DNA of 64,000 bases, taken from the NCBI GenBank assembly GCA_016709145.1, contig JADJEK010000002.1:62001-126000 (forward strand), read 5' to 3'. Of the stretch, positions 31,697 through 42,100 are shown piece by piece; the first letter of the stretch is position 1, and each line of letters opens with the position of its first letter. The notes beneath the pieces are model-generated. The model was not told the DNA's origin, searched no databases, and saw nothing but the letters and a program-made list of their open reading frames with translations. The DNA comes from Planctomycetota bacterium (GTDB lineage: Bacteria; Planctomycetota; B15-G4; JADJEK01). A program made the translations under genes and the position numbers.

Positions 31697-34351
31697 TTGA
31701 ACTCCGTACCGAAAAAAACATTCGATCTGCGCACGCTGATCGTGGCGCTGGCGGTCCTCGCCGCCGTCGTCGTCTACTTCCAGCGCGTGCGCGGGTCCGT
31801 CGAGGCGCTGCTCCCGGTCGTCCGGGAGAGTCGCATCGCGTTGATTCCGCGGCTCGATCTAGCCCGCGAGGGTGCGGGGTTCCATGCGGGTGAACGCTTC
31901 CTGACGATCCTCGGCGACGAGCATCGCAGCATCGATCACGACGGTCTCGGGTTCCCGCTGCCGCAGACCGGCGACGTCACGTTCGAGGACCTCCCGGTCC
32001 ACGCCGCGGCGCGACTCGACTTCGCGTACGGGTTCGACTGGATCAAGGCGCCGGAAGCGCAAGGCGCGACGGTCGAGTTCATCGTGCGCGCCCGCGTTCG
32101 TCGCAGTGGCGAAGAGGCCGAGTTGTTCCGCGCAGCGTCGACGCTTCCCGCGCCCTCGACGAGCGCACCGCGCATCGAAGCGTCGGCGCCGCTGCCAGCG
32201 TCGTTCGTCGGCGAACGCGTCGACCTCGTGTTCGCGACGCGCTGCGATCGCGAACTCCCCGAGTTGGCGTTCCTGCCGGTGTTCCTGTCGCCGGTGCTCG
32301 TGTCGAACGGGATCAAGGTGCGCGTCGGCGAACTCGCGCAGACCGTGACCGTCGGCGTGCGCGATCTGTTGGCCGACTACGACGCGGCGCTCGAGATCGA
32401 CGACGAGATCGTCTACCGCGTCAGTGGCCCGCCCACGCGCGAGCAGTGCTTCGCGGTGAAGACGGTGCAAGCCCTCGGCGGTCCGCGCGTCGAATTCCTA
32501 CCGCTGATCTACTCCGAACTCACCGGGTCGTTCAGCACGACCGAGCACGAGTTCCGTCATGCACATGGCGGCGCGTGGCCGGCGCTCGCGTTCTGCGGCG
32601 ACGACACGATCGTGCGCTACGACGTCGACGTGCCGAAGGAAGGTGCGCGGCTCGAGTTCATGATCGGTCAGGACTTCCGCACGCTCGCGGTCGGTGACAC
32701 CGAGTACGTGATCACCGTCGATGGCTCCGAGGTGTTCCGCGAGCGGCTCGAGCCGAACCGCGTGCCCGCGCACGTCGGTTGGCACGAGCGGGCGATCGAT
32801 CTGCTCGAGTACCGCGGACGACGCATCAAGCTCGGCTTCGCCGGGCGCGTGATGCGTCGTGCTCCGGCGACGATCGAGCTCGTCGATCTCTCGCGTCCGC
32901 TCGGTCCGCCGCAGCCGTACGCGTTGGAAGTGCAGTGGCCGCGTGGCGCGTTCGCGCTGCCGCGGATCCTCCGCCGTGTCACGGTTCCGCGCCGCGCCGC
33001 TGCGAAAGATCGGCCGAGTGTCGTGTTCGTCTGCGTCGAGACTTGGCGGCGCGATGCCGCGGGGTGCTACGGCGGCCCCGATGGAGTCACGCCGACCGTC
33101 GACGGTCTCGCGGCCGAAGGTCTGCGCGTCGACGAGTGCATCACGAGCGCGCCGTGGACGGCGCCCTCGGTGGCGTCGATCCTGACCGGTCTGTATCCGC
33201 AGGCGCATGGCGTGACGGCACACCGCAAGGCGTTCCTCGCGCACGGGGTGACCACGCTCGCGGAGCGCGCGCAAGCCGACGGCGTGACCACGGCCGCGTT
33301 CACGACCAACGAGTACGTCAGTCGGCGACGCAACTTCGACCAAGGCTTCGAGACGTTCGTGTGCGCGAAGTACGCGAACGCCCGACAGGTCGTGCGCGAG
33401 TTCGAGGACTGGCTCGTCGATCACCGTGATCTGCAGTTCTTCGCGTACTTGCATCTGTTCGAGCCGCACGATCCCTGCAACGCGCCGGGCGACGACTTCG
33501 ATCGCTACGTCGATCCCGAGCTGAAGGGCGCCGACTCGCGCGCGGCGTTGGCACGCATCACGGGCAACGTGCTCGCGGGCAAGCCCACCGATCCCGCGGA
33601 TCCCGACGTGCGGTTGTTGCGCGGGCGCTATCTCGGCGAAGTGCGCTACTTCGACCGCCAACTCGCGCGACTGATGCGCGCGCTCGCCGACGCGAAGTTG
33701 GAGCAGCGCGTCGTCGTGGTCGTCACCGGCGATCACGGCGAGGAGTTCGGCGAACACGGTCTGATCGGGCACGGCTCGCAGGTCTACGGCGAATCGGTTC
33801 GCGTGCCGCTCGTGCTGTGGGGGCCGGGGCACGTCGCCCCCGGCAAGACGATCGCGGGTCCGATCGAGAACTCCTCGCTGTGCGCGACCGTGCTCGACGT
33901 GATGCGCGTGCCGTACCCGAGCGACGAATTGCGGCCGAAGCTCGATCTCAGCGGCGGCACGAGCGGGGGCGGGATCGCGTACACGTCGACGGCTCAAGGG
34001 ATCTTGCGCCTCGAACCACCCGACATCCTGACGCGTCCCTTGCACTCGGTGCGCAGCCGCGACGCCTCGCTGATCTACTCGCCGATGGGCGAGAACTCGG
34101 AGTGCGCGATCCTGCGCTTGTTCGACCTCTCGGTCGATCCCGACGAGCGGACGAACGTGCGGGTTGCGCAACCCGAATTGCTGCGCAAGGCCAGCGATGC
34201 ATTGCGCCGCGTGGTCGCGCTCGCCACGAAGGGCCTGATCGGCATCGACGTGGTCGACGAATTCGGGCAGGTCGGCTACGTCCACGGGACCGGCGCGGAC
34301 TTGAGCGCGGACGAGATCCTGCCGGACGGCGAGTGCTACGAGGAGCCGTGA
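31697..34351 (+). CDS. Sulfatase-fold (alkaline phosphatase superfamily) exported protein
   Basis: 884 residues from a TTG with GGTGG upstream (start uncertain). There is one N-terminal membrane segment (TLIVALAVLAAVVVYF), about 430 residues of beta-rich sequence, then the sulfatase-type domain (PSVVFVCVETWRRDAAGCYG, SAPWTAPSVASILTGLYP, VVVTGDHGEEFGEHG). In true sulfatases the nucleophile is the Cys or Ser of CxPxR that becomes formylglycine. Here the site reads P-W-T-A-P-S-V, so it has Thr and no Arg. It may be a Thr-nucleophile phospho- or glycerophosphotransferase, or an altered hydrolase. Metal-binding DHGEE is kept. Confidence 0.78.
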   Translation: MNSVPKKTFDLRTLIVALAVLAAVVVYFQRVRGSVEALLPVVRESRIALIPRLDLAREGAGFHAGERFLTILGDEHRSIDHDGLGFPLPQTGDVTFEDLPVHAAARLDFAYGFDWIKAPEAQGATVEFIVRARVRRSGEEAELFRAASTLPAPSTSAPRIEASAPLPASFVGERVDLVFATRCDRELPELAFLPVFLSPVLVSNGIKVRVGELAQTVTVGVRDLLADYDAALEIDDEIVYRVSGPPTREQCFAVKTVQALGGPRVEFLPLIYSELTGSFSTTEHEFRHAHGGAWPALAFCGDDTIVRYDVDVPKEGARLEFMIGQDFRTLAVGDTEYVITVDGSEVFRERLEPNRVPAHVGWHERAIDLLEYRGRRIKLGFAGRVMRRAPATIELVDLSRPLGPPQPYALEVQWPRGAFALPRILRRVTVPRRAAAKDRPSVVFVCVETWRRDAAGCYGGPDGVTPTVDGLAAEGLRVDECITSAPWTAPSVASILTGLYPQAHGVTAHRKAFLAHGVTTLAERAQADGVTTAAFTTNEYVSRRRNFDQGFETFVCAKYANARQVVREFEDWLVDHRDLQFFAYLHLFEPHDPCNAPGDDFDRYVDPELKGADSRAALARITGNVLAGKPTDPADPDVRLLRGRYLGEVRYFDRQLARLMRALADAKLEQRVVVVVTGDHGEEFGEHGLIGHGSQVYGESVRVPLVLWGPGHVAPGKTIAGPIENSSLCATVLDVMRVPYPSDELRPKLDLSGGTSGGGIAYTSTAQGILRLEPPDILTRPLHSVRSRDASLIYSPMGENSECAILRLFDLSVDPDERTNVRVAQPELLRKASDALRRVVALATKGLIGIDVVDEFGQVGYVHGTGADLSADEILPDGECYEEP

Positions 34352-34429
34352 CGCGCCTGCATTTCGCCTTCCTTGATTGTGTTTCGGGCCACCCGTAGCA
34401 TCCGGCTTTCAACACGGCGGATCGATTCC

Positions 34430-35701
34430 ATGCCCGTCACGTGCGTCATCGGCACCCAATGGGGCGACGAGGGAAAAGGGAAGATCATCGACCTGATCTC
34501 GTCGCGCGCCGACGTGGTCGTTCGCTACCAAGGCGGCGCGAACGCCGGCCACACGGTCAAGGTGCGTGACCAGAAGTTCGTCTTCCACCTGATCCCGTCC
34601 GGGATCCTGCACGGGAAGATCAACGTCATCGGCAACGGCGTCGTCGTCGATCCGGCCCAACTGCTGGCCGAGATCGAGGAGTTCAGCACGCGCGGCGTGA
34701 AGGTCGAAGGCAACCTGTTCGTCTCCGAACTCGCGCACGTGGTGTTCCCGTACCACAAGGCCATGGACAAGCTGTCCGAGGGCCGACGTGGCGGCGCGCG
34801 CATCGGGACCACGGGCCGCGGCATCGGGCCGGCGTACGCGGATCGCGCCACGCGCGCGGGGATCCGGTTGGCCGAACTGTTCGACCGCGATCACTTCGCG
34901 CGCCGTGTGCATGCGAACGTCGCCGAACGCAACGTGATCATGAAAGCGCTCTACGACGGCCCGCCGCTCGATGCGGACGCGATCGTCGAGGAGTACTACG
35001 GCTACGCGCAACGGCTGAAGCCGTTCGTGACCGACACCGTGCGTCTGTTGCGGCGCGCGCTCAACTCGGGGCGTTACGTGTTCGTCGAAGGCGCGCAGGG
35101 CGTACTGCTCGACGTCGATTTCGGCACCTACCCGTTCGTGACGTCGTCGAACGCGTCGACGTTCGGCGTCGGTATCGGTTCGGGCTTGCCGCCGCGCCGA
35201 CTCGACGAAGTCATGGGAGTGACCAAGGCCTACACGACCCGCGTCGGCGAAGGCCCGTTCCCGACCGAGGACCTCGGCGAGACCGGCGAGTACCTGCGCA
35301 AGAAGGGCGGCGAGTTCGGCGCGACGACGGGCCGCCCGCGTCGGTGCGGTTGGTTCGACGGCGTGGCCATGCGATTCGCGGTCGATCTGCTCAGTTGCGA
35401 TTCGATCGCCCTGACCAAAGTCGACGTGCTGACCGGGCTCGACGAACTCAAGATCTGCACCGCCTATCGCGTGAACGGCGAAGTGGTCCACGACTACCCC
35501 ACGAACCCGCTGCTCTCGAGCCAGTGCGAGCCGATCTACGAAACGCTGCCGGGCTGGAGCGAGGAGACGCGCGGCGCGCGCCGCTTCGAGGACTTGCCGG
35601 CTCGGTGCCGTCAGTACATTGAGGCCATCGAACGCATGATCGGCCGCCCGATCGGTCTGGTCTCCGTCGGACCGGATCGCGAAGAGACGATCTACCGCTG
35701 A
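34430..35701 (+). CDS. purA: Adenylosuccinate synthetase
   Basis: 423 residues, the usual length. It converts IMP, aspartate and GTP to adenylosuccinate, the first committed step to AMP, in the cytoplasm. Visible motifs are the N-terminal P-loop GTQWGDEGKGK, the GGANAGHTV loop, GTTGRGIGPAY, FVEGAQGVLLDVDFGTYPFV, and TGRPRRCGWFD near the C-terminus. The start at MPVTCVIG matches the family; no strong Shine-Dalgarno precedes it. uppS follows after seven bases. Confidence 0.97.
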   Translation: MPVTCVIGTQWGDEGKGKIIDLISSRADVVVRYQGGANAGHTVKVRDQKFVFHLIPSGILHGKINVIGNGVVVDPAQLLAEIEEFSTRGVKVEGNLFVSELAHVVFPYHKAMDKLSEGRRGGARIGTTGRGIGPAYADRATRAGIRLAELFDRDHFARRVHANVAERNVIMKALYDGPPLDADAIVEEYYGYAQRLKPFVTDTVRLLRRALNSGRYVFVEGAQGVLLDVDFGTYPFVTSSNASTFGVGIGSGLPPRRLDEVMGVTKAYTTRVGEGPFPTEDLGETGEYLRKKGGEFGATTGRPRRCGWFDGVAMRFAVDLLSCDSIALTKVDVLTGLDELKICTAYRVNGEVVHDYPTNPLLSSQCEPIYETLPGWSEETRGARRFEDLPARCRQYIEAIERMIGRPIGLVSVGPDREETIYR

Positions 35702-35708
35702 ACCTCCG

Positions 35709-36467
35709 ATGACCGAGCCGCAACCGAAGAACCTTCCGCGCCACGTCGCGATCATCATGGACGGCAACGGTCGCTGGGCGGAGCGCCAGGGACTGCGGCG
35801 CGTGAAGGGTCATGAAGCCGGCATTCGCACGATCCGCGAGATCACGGAGGAGTGCGCGCGACTCGGACTCGAACGGCTGACGCTGTATTCGTTCTCGGTC
35901 GAGAACTGGAAGCGCCCGCGTCCCGAGGTCCTGTTCTTGATGAAGCTGCTGAAAAGCTACCTCGTCGACGAGCGGCCGACGCTGGTCAAGAACGACGTAC
36001 GGCTCACGGCGATCGGACATCTCGACGATCTACCGCGCGTCGTGCGGCGTGAACTCGACAAGACGATCGAACTGTCGTCCGCTCATCGCGGACTGAATCT
36101 GTGCCTCGCGTTGTCGTACGGCGGGCGGGCCGAACTCGTCGACGCCATGCGAACGCTGGCGGAGCGCGTGCGCGCGGGTCGTCTGCGGCCCGAACAGATC
36201 GACGAAGCAACGGTCGCCGGCGCGCTGTACCAGCCCGGTCCCGATCCCGATTTGCTGATCCGCACCGCGGGGGAGTTCCGCGTGTCGAACTTCCTGTTGT
36301 GGCAGATCTCGTACGCGGAGTTCGTCATCAGCGATCTGTGCTGGCCCGAGTTCCGCGTCGAGCATCTGCACGACGCGCTGGCGCGCTTTCGCGGCCGCGT
36401 GCGGAAGTTCGGTGGCTTGGTCCAGACCGATCCGCCGTCCACCGCGCCGGCGGCTCGTGCGCGATGA
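35709..36467 (+). CDS. uppS: Undecaprenyl diphosphate synthase (cis-prenyltransferase)
   Basis: 252 residues. It adds isopentenyl units to farnesyl diphosphate to make the lipid carrier for wall and surface polymers. The signature is complete: VAIIMDGNGRWA (catalytic Asp18), KGHEAG, TLYSFSVENWKRP, and PDPDLLIRTAGEFRVSNF with LLWQISYAE at the C-terminus. The stop overlaps the ATG of cdsA, which places carrier-lipid and phospholipid precursor synthesis in one operon. Confidence 0.97.
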   Translation: MTEPQPKNLPRHVAIIMDGNGRWAERQGLRRVKGHEAGIRTIREITEECARLGLERLTLYSFSVENWKRPRPEVLFLMKLLKSYLVDERPTLVKNDVRLTAIGHLDDLPRVVRRELDKTIELSSAHRGLNLCLALSYGGRAELVDAMRTLAERVRAGRLRPEQIDEATVAGALYQPGPDPDLLIRTAGEFRVSNFLLWQISYAEFVISDLCWPEFRVEHLHDALARFRGRVRKFGGLVQTDPPSTAPAARAR

Positions 36468-37375
36468 CGGAGCTGGCTTCTCCCCGCATGCCGTCGATCG
36501 CGCCGACCGGATCCGAGCGAACGAACCCGCCGGCGCCGAGCATGCTGGCGCGCATCATCGGCGGCACCGTGGCCGTAGGCATCCTCGTCACCGTTTGGTT
36601 CGTCGACAGCTCGACGCGCGTGCCGTGGATCGCGACCGGATTGACGCTGGCGTTCGGCATCGTCGCGGCGATCGAGTTCGCGGCGCTCGTGCGGTTGAAG
36701 GGATTGGTGGCGCGCGGCGCGCTGCTGCCGATGCTGTGCGCGCTGTACCTGCTCGGTCGCGCGATCCTGCTGGAGCGCGGTCTCGATCCCGGCGCCTATG
36801 CCGAATGGGGCATTCTGGTCGCGACGATCGTGGTGTCGTTCGTCGAGTTGCGCCGGGCCGACGCCGTGGTGGGGGTGCCACGGGCAGCGATGCAGATCTG
36901 GGGCTTCGTCTGGATCCTTCTGTTCGGCATGCTGCTCGACGTCCTGCTGATCCCGACCGCGCCGCGCGGAATCGAATTGACGCTGTTCTTGTTGTTCACC
37001 AGCAAATGCAACGACATCGGCGGCTATCTGGTCGGCAAGCTCGTCGGAGGGCCGAAGCTGGCGCCCAAGGTGAGTCCGGGCAAGACCGTGAGCGGCTCGA
37101 TCGGCGGCGTCTTGCTGTCGCTCGGGTTCACGTTCGCTGCCGGTGGCTCGGTCGTCCCGGAGTGGAGTCCGTGGCAGCTCGCGCTGTTCTCCGTCGTGAT
37201 CTCGGCGGTCACGCAGCTCGCGGATCTGGGTGAGTCGTTGTTCAAGCGGCACTGTGGGGCCAAAGATTCGTCCCACATCGTGCCGACGTTCGGAGGAGCA
37301 CTCGACATGATCGACAGCCTCGTGCTCGCCGCTCCGGCGGGCTGGGCGCTGTACGACGCGTTCGGCGTTTGGTGA
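36464..37375 (+). CDS. cdsA: Phosphatidate cytidylyltransferase
   Basis: 303 residues with about eight membrane segments. It makes CDP-diacylglycerol from phosphatidate and CTP. The C-terminal family signature is present: SKCNDIGGYLVGKLVGG, APKVSPGKTVSGS, LADLGESLFKRHCGAKDSS, then PTFGGALDMIDSL (the family usually has PGHGG; here PTFGG). The ATG overlaps the uppS stop. The pairing with uppS is the common bacterial order. Confidence 0.93.
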   Translation: MTELASPRMPSIAPTGSERTNPPAPSMLARIIGGTVAVGILVTVWFVDSSTRVPWIATGLTLAFGIVAAIEFAALVRLKGLVARGALLPMLCALYLLGRAILLERGLDPGAYAEWGILVATIVVSFVELRRADAVVGVPRAAMQIWGFVWILLFGMLLDVLLIPTAPRGIELTLFLLFTSKCNDIGGYLVGKLVGGPKLAPKVSPGKTVSGSIGGVLLSLGFTFAAGGSVVPEWSPWQLALFSVVISAVTQLADLGESLFKRHCGAKDSSHIVPTFGGALDMIDSLVLAAPAGWALYDAFGVW

Positions 37376-37400
37376 GTTCGCGGGAGACGATCGGAGGTCC

Positions 37401-38372
37401 ATGGAACAGGTCATCGCGTTGCGCAGCGTCGACGAAGAGCGAGTCCTGCTCGGAGCTCGCGATCGATTGCGGAGGATGCTCGGCCAACGCTTCGGCGTCG
37501 AGGTCGTGAGTCGCGGTGGGCAACTGCGGATCCTCGGTCAGGACGACGCGGTGGCGCATGCGCACGTCGTCGTCCTGCGGGCGCTCGAGGCGATCCGCCG
37601 TGGCGTCGACGAAGGCGTCGTCGAACGCATCCTGTTCGAAGCGTCGGTCCCGGAACCCGACACCGAGGCGACGCCGCACGTGACGCTCGCGCCCGGCATC
37701 AAGCCGCGCTCGGCCGGGCAGCAGCGCTACGCGGAAGCTCTGCATCAGGATCAGATCGTGATCTCGATCGGGCCGGCCGGCTCCGGCAAGACGTTCCTCG
37801 CGGTTGCGTGCGCGGTCGCCGCGTTGAAGCGCGGGGAGTACCGCCGACTCGTGCTGGCGCGGCCCGCGGTCGAAGCCGGCGAGAAGCTCGGCTTCCTTCC
37901 GGGCGACATGCAAGCGAAGGTCAATCCGTACTTGCGTCCGCTCTACGACGCGCTGTTCGCGCTGCTCGATCCCAATCAAGTGCGGCGCTACCTCGAGAGC
38001 GACGTGATCGAGATCGTGCCGCTCGCGTACATGCGTGGTCGCACGCTCGAGCGATCGTTCATCATTCTCGACGAAGCGCAGAACACGACGCCGAAGCAGA
38101 TGAAGATGTTCCTGACGCGCATGGGCGAAGCGTCGCGCGTCGTCGTGACCGGCGATGTCACGCAAACCGACTTGCCGCCTGGCATGGTGTCCGGACTCAC
38201 GCATTGCGTCGACGTGCTGCGCGACGTGAAGGGCATCTCGATCGTGCGCCTCGATCGCGAAGACATCGTGCGCCACCCGCTGGTGCAGAAAATCGTCGAC
38301 GCCTACGACAAGCTCGAGGGCAACGACGTCGAACCCAAGCAGAAGCCGCTGTTCGGGAGACGACCGACGTGA
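37401..38372 (+). CDS. phoH: PhoH-family ATPase (YbeZ)
   Basis: 323 residues; GGAGG precedes the ATG. The C-terminal two thirds are a P-loop NTPase: Walker A GPAGSGKT (124-131), LARPAVEAGEKLGFLPGD, Walker B FIILDEAQN, sensor VVVTGDVTQTDLP, RLDREDIVRHPLV. The N-terminal 95 residues are the KH-like domain usual in this subfamily. YbeZ works with YbeY in rRNA processing and ribosome quality control, and ybeY follows at once with a four-base overlap. Confidence 0.94.
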   Translation: MEQVIALRSVDEERVLLGARDRLRRMLGQRFGVEVVSRGGQLRILGQDDAVAHAHVVVLRALEAIRRGVDEGVVERILFEASVPEPDTEATPHVTLAPGIKPRSAGQQRYAEALHQDQIVISIGPAGSGKTFLAVACAVAALKRGEYRRLVLARPAVEAGEKLGFLPGDMQAKVNPYLRPLYDALFALLDPNQVRRYLESDVIEIVPLAYMRGRTLERSFIILDEAQNTTPKQMKMFLTRMGEASRVVVTGDVTQTDLPPGMVSGLTHCVDVLRDVKGISIVRLDREDIVRHPLVQKIVDAYDKLEGNDVEPKQKPLFGRRPT

Positions 38373-38881
38373 TCGCGCGCGCCGCCGCGCGCAGGCCCGC
38401 GAACCGGGAGCCGAAGCCAGCGAGCGTCGTCCTGCATTGCGGAGCGGAGCTGGCGGCGCGCGAGCGCAAGGTCCTGCTCAGCGCGGCGAACGCGGCGACC
38501 CCGCGCGGACGGCGGTGGTCGCTGGTCGTGGTGGGGGACCGCAGGATGCGTCGGCTGAACCGTGAGTTCCACGCGGTGGACGAGACCACTGACGTCCTGG
38601 CATTCGAGCTCGAGCGCTGGAGCACGGATGGGTTCGACGGCGAGGTGATCGTCTGTGCACCGTACGCACGCCGCGAAGCGCGCAGTCGCGGGCTCGCCTT
38701 CACGACCGAACTCGCGCTCTATGCCGTTCACGGCATCTTGCACCTGCTCGGAGAAGACGACCACGAACCCGAACGAGCGCGACGGATGCGTCGGCGTGAG
38801 CGCCAGATCCTGGCCCGGGTCAGGATCGAACTGCCGCCACACCACCTGGACGAGCTCAAGTACCCGGAACCCCGGCCCTGA
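38369..38881 (+). CDS. ybeY: YbeY endoribonuclease / rRNA maturation factor
   Basis: 170 residues from a GTG that overlaps the phoH stop (GTGA). The metal site is complete: HGILHLLGEDDH (H121, H125, H132), preceded by the strand NREFHAVDETTDVLAFE that positions substrate. YbeY is a single-strand-specific RNase acting in 16S rRNA 3'-end maturation. It has a longer basic N-terminus than usual (about 20 residues). It is the last gene of the purA-uppS-cdsA-phoH-ybeY run. Confidence 0.94.
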   Translation: MIARAAARRPANREPKPASVVLHCGAELAARERKVLLSAANAATPRGRRWSLVVVGDRRMRRLNREFHAVDETTDVLAFELERWSTDGFDGEVIVCAPYARREARSRGLAFTTELALYAVHGILHLLGEDDHEPERARRMRRRERQILARVRIELPPHHLDELKYPEPRP

Positions 38882-39073
38882 TCGTCTGCGTCGTAATGGC
38901 GGGCGAGAGAAGCCGCATCGAACACGCGGGGTCTGGCCATTTCTCGCCCGGAACTTGCCCGAAACCAGTGACTTGGGACTTTCCGTGACTATCGGAAGGT
39001 GGCGTTCTCGGCCGCGCCGCTGCGGCTCGAGCTCCAGCTCGCGCGAGTTGCGTGAGTTCGAAGATTGCCTGGT
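38882..39073. other. Gap between ybeY and the promoter of the giant secreted-protein gene
   Basis: With the promoter and leader that follow, this makes about 300 gene-free bases. Nothing recognisable was seen in this part: no terminator stem with a T-run and no conserved frame. Confidence 0.4.
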
Positions 39074-39102
39074 TTGACTCAACTTGTGATGCCGCGTAGA
39101 CT
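39074..39102 (+). promoter_or_regulatory. Strong sigma70-type promoter of the 1327-residue secreted protein gene
   Basis: TTGACT (39074-39079), a 17-base spacer, and TAGACT (39097-39102). The leader to the ATG at 39181 is about 70 bases and ends in a good ribosome site (TTGGAG). Confidence 0.6.
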
Positions 39103-39180
39103 TTCGTCGCCGCAGAACTCGACGCGGCGCCCCGGAACCAGACTTGCGCCCAGGGGGCAGCTGCCCTTGGAGAATCACCG

Positions 39181-42100
39181 ATGATCAGGACTCTCCGTCC
39201 GCGTCGTTCGTTCATGGTTGCTCTGCTCGCGTCGGTCAGCTTCGTGCTGGGCGGTGTCGCGCACAGCCAAGACGCCGACGTGACCTTCAATCAGAAGTTC
39301 AAAGGGCTGATCTCGGACCCGCTCGACACCGACACGGTCGGCTTCGAGGAAGTCCAAGGGTCGAAGCTCACGATCACGGTGAAGCGTGACAAGGGCAGCG
39401 TGCTGACGCCGGCCGTGACGCTGCTCGACGGTACGACGCTGGTTCCGATCAACGTCGGCACTGCGCTCAAGCAGTCGTCGAAGTCGGTGACGATCAAGAA
39501 CTTCGTCGCGCCGTTCTCGGGCGCGTACGTCGTCCAGGTCGGATCGCTGTCGGGCGCGACCGGCGGCTACACGGTTTCGATCACGGGCAAGCCCGCGACC
39601 AAGTTCAGTGCGGTCGGCGACATCACGGTCGGCGGCGAGATCGACGAGATCGAGTTCGTCGCGCGCAAGGGTGGTCTGCTGTCGGGTTTGATCACGCCGA
39701 CGGCGCCGACGCTGACGCCCGCGCTGATCGAGATCGAAGATCCGAGCGGCGCGCTGGTCGCGATCGCGGGCTTCAACTCGCTGGCGGCGAACAGCAACAA
39801 GCTGACTCTGAAGAAGGTCGTGTTGCCGCGGACCGGCACGTACGTGCTGCGCATGACGGGGCTCAACGCGTCCACGGGCACGTATTCGAGCAAGCTGACC
39901 GTGAAGCCCGCCAAGCCCGCGAAGGGCACCGTGCTCGAGCCAGGTCTGCCGGCGGGCGGCGGCGGGGGCAGCGGCGGCGGTTCGTTCACGCTCAGCGAAG
40001 TCCAGTTCGGCCGCGGCATCCTGGCGATCGACGGCCTGTCGATGCAGGTGGTGTCGCCGCTGACGACGCTCGACACGAACCCGATCTCGGGCGTGCCGAT
40101 CGACGGCACGCTGCAGAAGCTCTACCCGCAAGTGGACATCGACGAGCGGCTGGCGTTCGGGCTCGGCCCGTTCTTCACGCCGCCGATCGTGCCGCGCAAT
40201 GCGGTGCTCGAACTCGTGTTCAGCAAGCCGATCGACCTGGATTCGCTGGCACTCGACGCCGATCGCCGACTGACGGCGAACTCGCCGGTGCAGCTCGCGG
40301 TGAACGGCCAGAGCGTGTTCGCGCAGGTGTTCGTCGCCGGTTCGCGCCTGATCCTGAATCCGGTCGTCGGTGACGACGTGGGCTTGCCGGCATCGCCGGT
40401 CGTCGTGAACGCGCTCGGCAAGGGTGTGGCGTCGACGACGGGCGCGGCGACGCTGACGTTGAACCCGGTCGGCAACAACGCGCTGAAGTCGCAAGGCGGC
40501 GGCACGCTGAAGCCGCGCTCGGACCTGCTCGGTTCGACCGCGGCCGGCGGAACCGCGATCGGATTCAACCCCGGCAACTCCGCGCTCGACTTCATCGATC
40601 AAGGCAACCAGGGCGCGGTCGACTTGACGTTCAACGGCTTCCTGCCCGACGTGAAGGCGCCGCGTCTGGTGCGCGAATACCGCTTCGACGGCACGTTCAC
40701 CTACACGAACGGCGACTCGATCGGCGTGAGCTCGATCACGTTGCGCACGACGGTCGGCTTCAGCAATCTCGCGAAGAACGGCAAGGGCGAGTGGGCCGAG
40801 GGCATCATCCGCCTGCGGCCGCAAGGACCGAACAAGGAGACCGTGGTCATCCTGGCCAGCCAGACCACGAACCTCGGCGGCGGTCTGTTCCAGACCACGT
40901 TCCAGCTCGCGACCGGCATCAAGGTGCCGTTGGCCGACGGCCAGAAGTACGAGCTCGCACGCGCCGAGTTCTACGAGCCCGATCCGGGCAAACCGCTCGA
41001 CCCGCTGGTGTTCGACCCGGCCAACCCGCTGATCCTCGAGAACGAGCTGATCAACAACTTCCTCGAGCTGAAGGACGAGAACGGCAACGTGATCGAGCTG
41101 ACCGACGGCGTGCCGTCGACGGGCACCGTGACCGTGCGCTTCTCCGAGCCGATGGAGTTGGGTTCGTTCCTGCCGTACGAGACGTTCTACGTCACCGACG
41201 ATCCGGCTCCGAGCAACCCCGGCATCAACAACATCGGTCGCGTGATCCCGAGTGAAGGTGGACGCGCGATGACGTTCGCGCCGGACCGCGCGATCCAATT
41301 CGGCCCGCAGGCCGGCACGTTCGAGCGCGTCGGCTTCGGCCCCGATCCGCGCGCGCTGCTCTTGCACCTGCAGATCGTGCCGCCGCCCGACGTGCTGATC
41401 GGTCTGCTCGGCGAAGCGGGTTACCAGGAGTTCGTGAAGGAAGGACAACGCGGCCTGACCGACCTCGCCGGTCGCGCGGTCGGCGTCGATCCGACCACGC
41501 TGTCGTCGCAGGAACCGATCCTGAACATCCAGATCCCGGTCGAGACGCTCGGTGATCCGTCGCTCGACAACATCGGCGCCGTGGTGCTGCGCTTCCGTGG
41601 CCGGCCGATCACGGCGTTCGCGCCGGATGGATCGGCGGGCGTCACGTATCGCGACGTACCGGAGTCGATCTGTGGTCCGAACGGCAACGTGTTCGGTCCG
41701 CACATCCCCGACATCAACCTGTTCTCGAACGGGTTCTTCTCGGGCGCGCCGGTCGCGTTCTTCCAGAAGATCCACGACGACTTCAATCCGCCGCCCGACG
41801 GGCAGTTCTCGGCGTTCGCGTTCGGTTCGTCGACGCCGATCGGTGGCTTCTCGGTCATCGGCGGTGCGCGTTTCCAGCACGTCTACCGCGCGCAGGACTG
41901 CTCGCCCGACTCGGACGGTCTGGCCGGTACGTTCCTCGATCTGCGTCAAGTGAACTACGCGCCGTCCGGTGGCAACGTCGTCAACACGACGATCCCGGAC
42001 TTCCAGGTCCATGGTGGCCACACGCGCTACATCCCGGTCACGGCGCAGGGCGGCGGCATTCCGCAACAGCCCGAGACCGGCCTCGGGTTCCTCATGGGCG

